Positions 15,078-23,125 of a stretch of 27,621 nucleotides of DNA are shown here, piece after piece. The position numbers and the translations under genes were made by a program. The notes under the pieces are model-generated. The model searched no databases, was not told where the DNA came from, and saw only the letters and a list, made by a program, of their open reading frames with translations. Origin of the DNA: an uncultured Roseburia sp. (GTDB lineage Bacteria; Bacillota; Clostridia; Lachnospirales; Lachnospiraceae); assembly GCA_900550935.1 (NCBI GenBank), contig URUD01000039.1, positions 1 through 27,621 on the forward strand, given 5' to 3'. Numbering within the stretch: position 1 is the stretch's first letter; every line of letters starts with the position of its first letter.

Positions 15078-17672
15078 TTACAACCCTCCTTCAAGATCCA
15101 GCGGCCGGTTTATCATGTAAGTCGGCACGGATCTGTCATCCTTTATTATTGTTTCTATCCGAAGAACCGCCGCAAGGGTTCCAAGGCGTTCCCGTATTTC
15201 GGGCGGAATCATTCCATCAGGTGCCTCCTGTCCTTCCAGAAATTTAATGATGGCCACTCCCAGTTCCTTTAGAATGTCTTTCCGCACCCTTCTAATTCTC
15301 TTACATGCTTCAAAATACTCTTTTGCATGATCGAACATGTCCGTATCGTTTGTCAAACAGGCAATCTGTTCCAATGATTCCACCGACTGTGGAGCCACGG
15401 TATGCGCATCCTCATCGATCCAGTTCATCACGGTGTTTCTCTGAACCCGAATGCCGTTTTTTTTCATTTCATCCGCAAGCTGCCTCGGCGAATGCCCGGT
15501 TCTTTCCATGTATTCCTGCAGGTCGTTTTTCCATCTGCGGGACATTTCATAATCCTTCATGGTTCCGTTGTTTATCCTGCTGCCATCAATCAGTTCCTTT
15601 AAAAGGTAATCGACAATATCCCTCGTGTCCTCATCACGATTAAGAAATATCATCCGATCCCCTGCTTTTAGATCATCCGCTTTTTTCTTTTCGACTTCTC
15701 CCTTTTCATCATTCAACACGTACGCTTCATAATGTTTTGAAAGCATAGCTCCTTCCCCGTTCTCAAACCGGACAAGCACGGAAACATCCACGGGCGGAAC
15801 CACGTTGTTTTCTTCCTCCCGCTGCAGGGCTGAATCAAACTTTTTCGTGACGATCTCTTCCGTATAGGACGCAATTTCCTCATCCACGTTCATGACTTCG
15901 TCCACGTCCACGACGGGAAAATTCTCTTTTATTCCATCACCACCATCATCATCAATGCTCTGGCGTTCATTAAACAGCCGCTCCGTCACGCGGCTCCACT
16001 TCTCTCTAGTACGGAACATGATAGCTTCTGCCTCGTACAGAAGCACCGTAATTTTTGCGGATGACAAGCATCGGAAAATATCAAAATGTTTTCCGATCAG
16101 ATTTCCGACAACCAGAATACTGTCGTATGCACGAGTTCCGTCAAAACGGTCCATCGTCACGATTTCGACATCGGATTTTTCTGAATCAAAGTCGGACAGC
16201 ACGTAATTCCATATGATGTCAGCATAATAGGCTTTCGGAACTACTATGGCAATCCTCTGTCCGTAATTTTCATCAATGAATTCCCGCAGACACCGGCGTT
16301 TCGGCGTATCGTCATATCCTGCATAGTATGCGGTTTCCAAGGAATCCACAATTTTCTCGACGACTTTCTCCAGATTGACTGGTAACCTTTTCAGTTTGCC
16401 CTCCAGTTCTTCCAGTCGGACATGAGGCTTTTCCACTCCCCTTCGGATTTTTCCTTCCTTTATGGCATCTTCCATTTCCTTGACTGAAAACGGCGCAGTC
16501 ATAAACAAATTCATAAGCGAATACGCATTAGGAATTATGTATGCTCTCTCATCCTCATCCAATTCATCCCTCTTGACACACCCAACGGCTTTTTTAAAAT
16601 CTCGATATGACTTCCAGTCTATTTCCCCACAAAGAATTATCTTGTGAATCTCATGATCTATCACGGCATTCGCCTGCTGCTGTAACTCCACGGTAAAGTG
16701 ATTTTCGTTTGTGAATGAAAAATTATGTTCCAACAGAAAATCCTTCGTGCAAGCAAACACACCTGCTTCCTCATATTCCTTTATCATTTCTTCTGCACAT
16801 AACAAATCCATGCCACCAGATATAATCGAAAACCCGATGTTTTCCCTTGTCATGACCTGTTGGAGTTCTGTAATGCTTCGTTCAATCAAACCGTTTCCGC
16901 AGATAAACATTCCAAGATACTCATTTCCTTCCGCTTCCCATGTCATATCCATAGCAACAGATACTTTCGAGGTAAATTTTAACATCGCCTCATTTTTCCC
17001 TGCGTTGCCTCCGTACGGATATTCGTTTTCCTCAGTAAAATACGATGCTGTAACCAAATCCTGAATGCGTATACTCACATCTTCTGCTTTCAAAACCAGA
17101 CCGTTCATACAACGATTCGCACTCGAGTGATCCATGACTATAATAACAGACGCATCTGTAACAGAGGGAATATCTTTTTTGTCACATTCAAGTAGAGTCG
17201 AAAGAAATTGTTCCCGTATTCGGTTTCCTCTACGAATTCCACGCCCATCATAGCGTTCCGACTGGCCATAATACGGCATGATACGCGCCCAACTTTTTCT
17301 TCCTATTCTCCTCGTTCCATCTGTGCATTGGATGCTTACCCTTTCCTCCCCATCCTCATCTGTTTTAAGTCCGATGAATTCCGCTCTTTTGTTTCTATAA
17401 AGGACTTTATCTCCTGGTCGAAAATTTCTGATAATTGTTTCAACATCTGTTTCGTTCCCGACGATAACAGTAAGAGCTGCCCATGCAACTGAAAGCGCAT
17501 CAAAGCACAATGACGGCAGATGTAATGCGATACTCCCATTGTTTTCCATCTTGCCGGCTTCATCGGTCAAAAAATCCATGAAAGACCGAAGAAGTAGTTC
17601 TCCAGAAATAAGCTGGTCCTCAAAATAAATATCGCATTTTTTTATAATCTTTTTCAGACCTTCAACATCCAT
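15078..17672 (-). CDS. drmE: DISARM class 2 protein DrmE
   Basis: This large protein of 864 residues lies between a cytosine methyltransferase and drmA, the place and size of DrmE, the protein that marks class 2 DISARM. Its molecular role is not established. Visible features are FRPGDKVLYRNKRAEFIGL at 84-102, resembling a small beta-barrel; Rossmann-like strands such as RIAIVVPKAYYADIIWNYVL (473-492) and SILVVGNLIGKHFDIFRCLS (518-537); an acidic linker at about 570-620; and a region at 721-752 with a helix-turn-helix-like pattern (SPRQLADEMKKNG, then VQRNTVMNWIDED). No Walker A or nuclease motif was found. It starts 18 bases after drmMII with AAAGGGGA as ribosome binding site, and its last codons hold the drmA ribosome binding site. 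Assignment rests on context, length and general resemblance, not on a decisive motif. Confidence 0.82.
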   Translation of the reverse strand: MDVEGLKKIIKKCDIYFEDQLISGELLLRSFMDFLTDEAGKMENNGSIALHLPSLCFDALSVAWAALTVIVGNETDVETIIRNFRPGDKVLYRNKRAEFIGLKTDEDGEERVSIQCTDGTRRIGRKSWARIMPYYGQSERYDGRGIRRGNRIREQFLSTLLECDKKDIPSVTDASVIIVMDHSSANRCMNGLVLKAEDVSIRIQDLVTASYFTEENEYPYGGNAGKNEAMLKFTSKVSVAMDMTWEAEGNEYLGMFICGNGLIERSITELQQVMTRENIGFSIISGGMDLLCAEEMIKEYEEAGVFACTKDFLLEHNFSFTNENHFTVELQQQANAVIDHEIHKIILCGEIDWKSYRDFKKAVGCVKRDELDEDERAYIIPNAYSLMNLFMTAPFSVKEMEDAIKEGKIRRGVEKPHVRLEELEGKLKRLPVNLEKVVEKIVDSLETAYYAGYDDTPKRRCLREFIDENYGQRIAIVVPKAYYADIIWNYVLSDFDSEKSDVEIVTMDRFDGTRAYDSILVVGNLIGKHFDIFRCLSSAKITVLLYEAEAIMFRTREKWSRVTERLFNERQSIDDDGGDGIKENFPVVDVDEVMNVDEEIASYTEEIVTKKFDSALQREEENNVVPPVDVSVLVRFENGEGAMLSKHYEAYVLNDEKGEVEKKKADDLKAGDRMIFLNRDEDTRDIVDYLLKELIDGSRINNGTMKDYEMSRRWKNDLQEYMERTGHSPRQLADEMKKNGIRVQRNTVMNWIDEDAHTVAPQSVESLEQIACLTNDTDMFDHAKEYFEACKRIRRVRKDILKELGVAIIKFLEGQEAPDGMIPPEIRERLGTLAAVLRIETIIKDDRSVPTYMINRPLDLEGGL

Positions 17673-17690
17673 CGAAATCCCCTTTCACAA

Positions 17691-19103
17691 TTACATTTCC
17701 ACAGTAAATTTTTTCTTTTCCGTTCTCAGTTTGTAGCCGTCATTGTCAAGTTCCACACACTTTGCGCGTTCCAACCTATGCAGATAATTATAGGCAGTAA
17801 CATTTGACTGTCCCAACGCCATCTCAATATCTTCCGCACGAAATCCATTGCACAATCCTATTTCCGAAACAAGCTGACAACACTTTTCAATCGTCTTAGG
17901 TTTCTCATTCTTTAACAACTTTCGAAGCCCGTTCTGCACTCTAAGCATTGCTCCTGGAATTTTATAGTGTTCCTTTTCCTCTTCTGAGAATTCAGATTCC
18001 ATCAGTGTCACGCAGTCTTTAATGAACAGTGCCATTTCTTCAATGAGCGGAATTGAAACGGAATTTCCAAACTGCTTGAACTTCTGCTGATTCGACATTT
18101 TTTCTGGAAACGAAAAAGTCTCATTTTCGTTCTCATCAAGAAATGCATAACCTATAAACCCTTGAAGGCGTCCCCACTCTTCCGGTGTCATGGTTCGTAT
18201 GCATTTATCATTTATCGGAGTTTTTTTCCCAGACACTTCTGTTCCAACAATATCGCGACCATTGACTGGATCATAAATCAAATTTCTCTCCTTTCCTGAT
18301 CCCCCAGTTGCCAAAATGGTATGCGCCAATGGTCTATCAATAGAAGCATCATTGACTATCTGGTAACCAAAACCATTTCCATTGCTTCTTTGTCTGACTC
18401 TATGTTCTTCCAACGTTGTCAGAAAACCCGATGATAAAAAAAACCTAGCCGGAACTGTGGTATCCAAAATATCTAAAACCGAATGAAATATTTCCTTTCT
18501 TCCCTGAGTCGGAGTTTCTCTTGGAAGGAGATCCACATATTTTCCGAAGTAGTCCCTGCTGAATGCCACTATGTATACTCTTGGTCGGTTCTGAGGAAGT
18601 CCAAAGTTCTTCGTATTTCTTATGAACGACTTTTTATCATATCTCAACTTTCCATCATCATCTCTTTCCACACCAATCACATGGTAATTCAACTCATTTT
18701 CAAGGGTATTGATGATGATCTTAAATGTCTTTCCTCCATCATGACTTACTAGATTCTCTACATTCTCCAAAAATACAACCTTCGGCATTGTCTGATCAAT
18801 AATTTCCGCTATATCAAAAAATATAGTTCCCTTTGTAACGTCCCGGAAGCCCTGCCTAAGACCGATTCTGCTGAATGTCTGACACGGAAACCCTGCAAGC
18901 AGAACATCATATTCCATACCCAATACCAACTCCTTAAATGTTTCATCCGTTACATCATTTCTAGGATCATCACCGAACAAATGCTGATATGTCCTGCATG
19001 CATATTCATCTTTTTCCGCAGAAAGAACATTCTCGAAATCCCCTGCCAATTCAAATCCTCTTCTGATTCCCCCAATTCCGCAGCATAAATCTATTGTTTT
19101 CAT
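17691..19103 (-). CDS. drmMII: DISARM 5-methylcytosine DNA methyltransferase DrmMII with C-terminal winged-helix-like extension
   Basis: From the ATG at 19103 this is a 470-residue cytosine-5 methyltransferase. Motif I is DLCCGIGGIRRGFELAG (5-21), motif IV GFPCQTFS with catalytic C74, motif VI ENVEN (113-117), motif VIII QNRPRVYIV (171-179), and motif X FGNSVSIP (345-352). The target-recognition region includes NGNGFGYQIV (241-250), which resembles the GNGFGY segment of Dcm/EcoRII-type CCWGG enzymes. Residues about 380-470, after motif X, form an extra helical region ending in a winged-helix-like pattern (EDIEMALGQSNVTAYNYLHR). It adds methyl groups to host DNA to mark self. It is the first gene of the DISARM unit. 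A longer frame reaches 19160, but GAGGAA lies 7 bases before 19103 and motif I begins within five residues of it. Confidence 0.93.
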   Translation of the reverse strand: MKTIDLCCGIGGIRRGFELAGDFENVLSAEKDEYACRTYQHLFGDDPRNDVTDETFKELVLGMEYDVLLAGFPCQTFSRIGLRQGFRDVTKGTIFFDIAEIIDQTMPKVVFLENVENLVSHDGGKTFKIIINTLENELNYHVIGVERDDDGKLRYDKKSFIRNTKNFGLPQNRPRVYIVAFSRDYFGKYVDLLPRETPTQGRKEIFHSVLDILDTTVPARFFLSSGFLTTLEEHRVRQRSNGNGFGYQIVNDASIDRPLAHTILATGGSGKERNLIYDPVNGRDIVGTEVSGKKTPINDKCIRTMTPEEWGRLQGFIGYAFLDENENETFSFPEKMSNQQKFKQFGNSVSIPLIEEMALFIKDCVTLMESEFSEEEKEHYKIPGAMLRVQNGLRKLLKNEKPKTIEKCCQLVSEIGLCNGFRAEDIEMALGQSNVTAYNYLHRLERAKCVELDNDGYKLRTEKKKFTVEM

Positions 19104-19110
19104 GATCCCA

Positions 19111-19116
19111 TTCCTC
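19111..19116 (-). promoter_or_regulatory. Ribosome binding site deciding the drmMII start
   Basis: GAGGAA on the minus strand lies 7 bases before the ATG at 19103. No comparable site precedes the start codons farther upstream in the same frame. Confidence 0.6.
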
Positions 19117-19219
19117 ATTCTCTGCTTTGCCTTCTGACAAACTATTTTTCTTAAAATCAATATATCGATTTCATTCTATAATTATCTCACCAGTCAAATT
19201 AAACATTACATTTTCCTCA

Positions 19220-19250
19220 AGTATATCATACTCTCCTACAAATTTCACAA
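19220..19250 (-). promoter_or_regulatory. Candidate promoter of the DISARM unit
   Basis: On the minus strand TATACT (19220-19225) is preceded by TGA, an extended -10. TTGTGA (19245-19250) is a weak -35 at 19 bases. The -10 lies in a small inverted repeat, AGTAT-GAT-ATACT. The leader to drmMII would be about 110 bases. The spacing is long, so the extended -10 would be essential. Confidence 0.5.
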
Positions 19251-19255
19251 TATTT

Positions 19256-19278
19256 TTGAAATTATTTCAATTTTTGAA
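19256..19278. promoter_or_regulatory. Overlapping TTGAA/TTCAA palindromes upstream of the DISARM promoter
   Basis: TTGAAAT-T-ATTTCAA (19256-19270) is a perfect inverted repeat with 7-base arms, and TTCAA-TTT-TTGAA (19266-19278) is a second one sharing a half-site. They end 5 bases upstream of the putative -35 of drmMII. Two or more adjacent half-sites are what a dimeric helix-turn-helix regulator would use. In so AT-rich a stretch, chance occurrence is possible. Confidence 0.45.
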
Positions 19279-19408
19279 TACTATGTCGTTCTGGTCTATT
19301 CTAACAAACATCCAGCACAATCCATATACTGTCATATATCATCAATGTAAAACAATATGATATTATCGTTTTTTATAAAAACGATGAGCTTTATTCATAA
19401 TAAGAAAA

Positions 19409-19430
19409 CGAGACGACCGAAGTCGTCTCG
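19409..19430 (-). terminator. Second terminator after purD (TTCG-loop hairpin)
   Basis: On the minus strand CGAGACGAC-TTCG-GTCGTCTCG is followed by TTTTCTTATT. The stable UUCG tetraloop, 9-bp stem and T-rich tail mark a strong intrinsic terminator for the purine operon and insulate it from the DISARM unit. Confidence 0.85.
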
Positions 19431-19443
19431 TAAAAAATCTAAC

Positions 19444-19461
19444 TTTGAGGGGCACCTCAAA
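19444..19461 (-). terminator. First terminator-like hairpin after purD
   Basis: On the minus strand TTTGAGG-TGCC-CCTCAAA is followed after 5 bases by TTTTTT (19432-19437). It lies just ahead of the TTCG hairpin, so the two act as tandem terminators. The 112 bases between this and the purD stop hold nothing else that I recognise. Confidence 0.55.
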
Positions 19462-19573
19462 CTTTTGAATCTAATTCCCCCTATTTTTTTATACAATAAA
19501 ATTTGTTTTTGGCAAGATGTAAACCTCTGTTTCCTAAATATCATAGAATTTACATTCCACCGAATCTAGCCTA

Positions 19574-20848
19574 TTATTTTTCATCAATCGCTTTTCCGAT
19601 ATCATGGCGCATATATTTATTGGCAAAATCAACCCATTCGGTTGCCTCATATGCTTTTTTACGCGCTTCTTTTAAATCATTTCCCAGTGCGGTAATGCCT
19701 AAGACACGTCCTCCATTGGTCACGATTTTGCCATTTTCATCAAATTTGGTTCCGGCATGGAAACAGAAATAGTCTTCTTTTCCCTCGAAACGGTCCAGTC
19801 CCTTGATCTCAAATCCTTTTTCATAGGAAACCGGATAACCATCAGAAGCAAGTACTACGCAGACTGCCGCGTTGTCCTCAAACTGCAGGTCGATGGTGTC
19901 TAATTTTCCTTCTACGCAGGCTTCCATGACATCGATAATATCATTTTTCATACGCGGAAGCACCACCTGTGCCTCTGGATCGCCAAAACGTGCATTGTAC
20001 TCTAACACTTTTGGTCCATCCTCGGTCAGCATCAGTCCAAAGAAGATCACTCCGGTAAATGGCCTTCCCTCTGCAGCCATGGCATCTACCGTTGCCTGAT
20101 AGATATATTTTTTACAGAACTCGTCTACTTCCGGTGTATAGAACGGACTCGGGGAGAAGTTACCCATACCACCTGTATTAAGTCCCTGATCTCCGTCTTT
20201 GGCACGTTTGTGATCCTGTGCGGAAGACATGATCTGAATGGTTTTTCCATCTACGAAAGAAAGTACGGAAACTTCTCTTCCTGTCATAAATTCTTCTACC
20301 ACCATGGTATTTCCGGCAGTACCGAATTTCTTGTCTTCCATGATCTCTTTTACGCCAGCTTTCGCCTCTTCTAAGGTATTGCAGATCAGAACACCTTTTC
20401 CAAGTGCAAGTCCATCTGCTTTTAATACGATCGGCATTTTTGCGGTCTCAAGATAAGCAAGTGCCGCCTCCGGTGAGGTAAAATTCTCATATGCTGCGGT
20501 CGGAATATGGTATTTTTTCATCAGATCTTTGGAAAATGCCTTGGAACCTTCTAAGATCGCTGCATTTTTCTTTGGTCCGAATACCTTTAATCCCTCTGCC
20601 TCGAAAACATCGACAATACCGCCAACCAATGGATCATCCATACCTATGATGGTAAAATCGATCTGTTTTTCTTTGGCAAATGCTACTAATTTATCAAATT
20701 CCATGGCACCGATCGGTACACACTCTGCCAGAGCGGCAATTCCTGCATTTCCCGGTGCACAGTAAATTTTATCAACCCGCGGGCTTTTCGCTACGCTCGT
20801 AACAATGGCATGCTCACGTCCGCCGCTTCCAACTACTAATACTTTCAT
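19574..20848 (-). CDS. purD: Phosphoribosylamine--glycine ligase
   Basis: This 424-residue ATP-grasp enzyme joins phosphoribosylamine and glycine to make GAR, the second step of purine synthesis. It starts MKVLVVGSGGREHAIV, the PurD N-terminal signature. VLKADGLALGKGV marks the ATP-grasp domain, TGGMGNFSPSPFYTPEVDEF the substrate region, and YNARFGDPEAQVVLPR the metal-binding site. Length is normal. It overlaps the end of purN by 4 bases (ATGA), so it is translationally coupled, and is the last gene of the purine operon, followed by tandem terminators. Confidence 0.97.
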   Translation of the reverse strand: MKVLVVGSGGREHAIVTSVAKSPRVDKIYCAPGNAGIAALAECVPIGAMEFDKLVAFAKEKQIDFTIIGMDDPLVGGIVDVFEAEGLKVFGPKKNAAILEGSKAFSKDLMKKYHIPTAAYENFTSPEAALAYLETAKMPIVLKADGLALGKGVLICNTLEEAKAGVKEIMEDKKFGTAGNTMVVEEFMTGREVSVLSFVDGKTIQIMSSAQDHKRAKDGDQGLNTGGMGNFSPSPFYTPEVDEFCKKYIYQATVDAMAAEGRPFTGVIFFGLMLTEDGPKVLEYNARFGDPEAQVVLPRMKNDIIDVMEACVEGKLDTIDLQFEDNAAVCVVLASDGYPVSYEKGFEIKGLDRFEGKEDYFCFHAGTKFDENGKIVTNGGRVLGITALGNDLKEARKKAYEATEWVDFANKYMRHDIGKAIDEK

Positions 20849-21468
20849 ACGATCCTAACCTTTCCTTCCACTACCGACACTTTTCCGTTCGCGATCAGAT
20901 CAATCGCCTTTGGCATGATCTTCCATTCTGCCTCTTCCATCACGCGACGCTGTAAGATCTCCGGGGTATCATCCTGTTTTACTTCAACTGCTTTCTGCAA
21001 AATGATCGGTCCGGTATCTGTTCCGGCATCTACAAAATGCACAGTCGCGCCTGTGATCTTCACACCACGCGCCAATACACCCTCATGGACTTTCAGTCCG
21101 TAAAATCCGGTTCCACAGAAAGACGGGATGAGCGACGGATGGATGTTGATGATCCGGTTCTCGTACGCGCGGATCATCATCTCCGGCAGTACCACCAAAA
21201 ATCCTGCCAAAACCACCAGATCAACCTGATAGGAATTGAGTTTTTCCAAAAATGCCTGATTAAACGCATCTCTTGTCTCAAACTGCTTCGGAGAAATGCA
21301 GACTGCCTCTATGCCATGTTTTCCGGCACGCTCTAAGGCATATGCATCCTTATTGTTACTGATGACAACCGAAATCTCTGCATTCGTGATCGTCTTATCT
21401 GCGATGGCATCTATAATCGCCTGTAAATTTGTTCCTCCACCGGAAACAAGCACTGCTATCTTTAGCAT
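20845..21468 (-). CDS. purN: Phosphoribosylglycinamide formyltransferase
   Basis: The 207-residue protein uses 10-formyl-tetrahydrofolate to formylate GAR (third step of purine synthesis). It has SGGGTNLQAIIDAI at the N-terminus (phosphate loop), the catalytic INIHPSLIPSF segment (Asn and His), and the folate-site stretch VHFVDAGTDTGPIILQ with its catalytic aspartate. It overlaps purM by 7 bases (ATGCTAA) and purD by 4, a tightly coupled gene order. Intact. Confidence 0.97.
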   Translation of the reverse strand: MLKIAVLVSGGGTNLQAIIDAIADKTITNAEISVVISNNKDAYALERAGKHGIEAVCISPKQFETRDAFNQAFLEKLNSYQVDLVVLAGFLVVLPEMMIRAYENRIINIHPSLIPSFCGTGFYGLKVHEGVLARGVKITGATVHFVDAGTDTGPIILQKAVEVKQDDTPEILQRRVMEEAEWKIMPKAIDLIANGKVSVVEGKVRIV

Positions 21469-22487
21469 AAGGTAACTCCTTTTTCTCCGTCCTTAATCTC
21501 ACCGATGATGTAAGGGGTATCTCCGGCTTCCCGGATGGCTGCCATGGTCTTGTCCACATCTTTAGCATCAACAGCAAGTACCATTCCAATTCCCATATTA
21601 TAGGTATTATACATTACTTTCTCTTCTACCTGTCCCTCTCTTGCCATCATCTTAAAGATTGGCGGAACTTCGTAGCTGTCTTTGCGGATTACGGCATGCT
21701 TGCCTTCCGGGAGCATTCTCGGTACGTTTTCGTAAAAACCGCCTCCGGTAATGTGGCTGCACGCACGGATACGCACACCTGCTTTTTTGATATTCTGAAG
21801 TGCCTTTACATAAATTCTGGTCGGTGCAAGCAGAGTCTCTCCAAGCGTAGCTCCTAATTCTTCATGATAGGTATTTAAAGTTTCCTTATCCATCTTAAAG
21901 ATCTTACGAACCAGTGAGAAACCATTGGAATGTACACCGGAAGAAGCCATACCGATCAGCACATCGCCTGCTTTTACATCTGCGCCTGTAATAATATCCT
22001 TCTCATCTACGATACCGACTGCAAAACCTGCCAGATCATACTCATCTTCCGGCATAAGTCCCGGATGTTCTGCGGTCTCTCCACCGATCAGAGCAGCATT
22101 TGACTGCTTACAACCCTCTGCAACGCCGCTTACGATCGTTGCAATCTTTTCCGGATAATTCTTACCACATGCAATATAGTCTAAGAAAAACAACGGTTCT
22201 GCACCGGCACATACAACATCATTGACACACATTGCAACACAGTCAATGCCAATGGTATCATGCTTGTCCATTAAAAATGCAAGTTTTACCTTGGTTCCAC
22301 AACCATCGGTTCCGGAAAGCAGTACCGGCTTTTCCATCTTCTTATATGCCTCCAGGGAAAATGCACCGGAAAAACCACCCAGACCAGACAATACCTCTGC
22401 CCGCATCGTCTGCTGCACATGCTTTTTCATCAACTCCACTGATTTGTAACCTGCTTCAATATCAACGCCAGAATTCTTATAATCCAT
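21462..22487 (-). CDS. purM: Phosphoribosylformylglycinamidine cyclo-ligase (AIR synthetase)
   Basis: The 341-residue protein closes the imidazole ring to form AIR. SGVDIEAGYKSVELMKKHV is the PurM N-terminus, GTDGCGTKVKLAF and IGIDCVAMCVNDVVCAGAEP form the ATP-binding region shared with the PurM/SelD/HypE fold, and GGETAEHPGLMPEDEYDLAG is a diagnostic PurM stretch. It starts 40 bases after purE and overlaps purN, so it is in the same operon. Intact and of normal length. Confidence 0.97.
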   Translation of the reverse strand: MDYKNSGVDIEAGYKSVELMKKHVQQTMRAEVLSGLGGFSGAFSLEAYKKMEKPVLLSGTDGCGTKVKLAFLMDKHDTIGIDCVAMCVNDVVCAGAEPLFFLDYIACGKNYPEKIATIVSGVAEGCKQSNAALIGGETAEHPGLMPEDEYDLAGFAVGIVDEKDIITGADVKAGDVLIGMASSGVHSNGFSLVRKIFKMDKETLNTYHEELGATLGETLLAPTRIYVKALQNIKKAGVRIRACSHITGGGFYENVPRMLPEGKHAVIRKDSYEVPPIFKMMAREGQVEEKVMYNTYNMGIGMVLAVDAKDVDKTMAAIREAGDTPYIIGEIKDGEKGVTLC

Positions 22488-22527
22488 TGCTTTACCTCAT
22501 TTCTATACTTGTTAATGGTTGCTTCTC

Positions 22528-23028
22528 TTAATAGTTCTTATAACCGACTTCCTGTAATCTCTCGTCTTTTGCCTGCACCTGTTCTTTTAACTCTTTTGCG
22601 TAATCTTTTAATTTCTGTAAGAGCTCATCATCCGATGTCGCCAGGATCTTTGCTGCAAGCAGTCCTGCATTTGCTCCACCGTTGATCGCTACGGTAGCGA
22701 CCGGAATGCCGGATGGCATCTGAACGATGGAATAAAGAGAATCTCTTCCGCCTAAAGAGGTGGTGTGCATTGGAATACCGATGACCGGCATCGGGAAAAT
22801 TGCAGCACACATACCCGGCAGATGTGCTGCCATGCCTGCTCCGGCAATAATGACTTTAAAACCTTTGCTCTCTGCACTCTTTGCATACTCAAAGAATACA
22901 TCCGGTTCCCGGTGTGCAGAAATGATCGTCATCTCATAGTCAATCCCAAGTTTTTCTAAAATATCTGCAGCCTTTGCCATAACCGGCATATCTGAATCGC
23001 TGCCCATTACAATACCAACTTTTGCCAT
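22528..23028 (-). CDS. purE: N5-carboxyaminoimidazole ribonucleotide mutase, class I PurE
   Basis: The 166-residue protein shows the PurE signatures VGIVMGSDSDMPVM, IISAHREPD and GAGMAAHLPGM. Class I PurE moves the carboxyl group from N5-CAIR to C4 and normally works with PurK, which is not in this window. It is the first gene of the purE-purM-purN-purD operon, with a promoter about 40 bases upstream and an AGGAGA ribosome binding site. Intact. Confidence 0.96.
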   Translation of the reverse strand: MAKVGIVMGSDSDMPVMAKAADILEKLGIDYEMTIISAHREPDVFFEYAKSAESKGFKVIIAGAGMAAHLPGMCAAIFPMPVIGIPMHTTSLGGRDSLYSIVQMPSGIPVATVAINGGANAGLLAAKILATSDDELLQKLKDYAKELKEQVQAKDERLQEVGYKNY

Positions 23029-23065
23029 AATGATTCTCCTTTACCAAGCTTTGTTCTGCTTTTAT

Positions 23066-23093
23066 TGTATAAAGTTTTGTTTTAGAAGTCTAA
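23066..23093 (-). promoter_or_regulatory. Promoter of the purE-purM-purN-purD operon
   Basis: On the minus strand TTAGAC (23088-23093), a 16-base spacer and TATACA (23066-23071). It lies in the 97 bases between the aminopeptidase gene and purE. No guanine-type purine riboswitch was recognised, and there is too little room for one. Confidence 0.55.
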
Positions 23094-23125
23094 TTAATAT
23101 TTATTATTGCATTTATCAGTATTTC

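Noticed and set aside
19141..19200. TTGACT followed by TATAGA as an alternative drmMII promoter
   Set aside because: The spacer is only 11 bases, too short for a functional -35/-10 pair.
19366..19386. ATCGTTTT/AAAACGAT inverted repeat as a third purD terminator or a DISARM operator
   Set aside because: The arms are almost all A/T, it lies after two better terminators and about 140 bases upstream of the DISARM -10, so no role can be supported.
23029..23125. Purine riboswitch upstream of purE
   Set aside because: Only 97 bases are available and the characteristic loop-loop and core sequences are absent.
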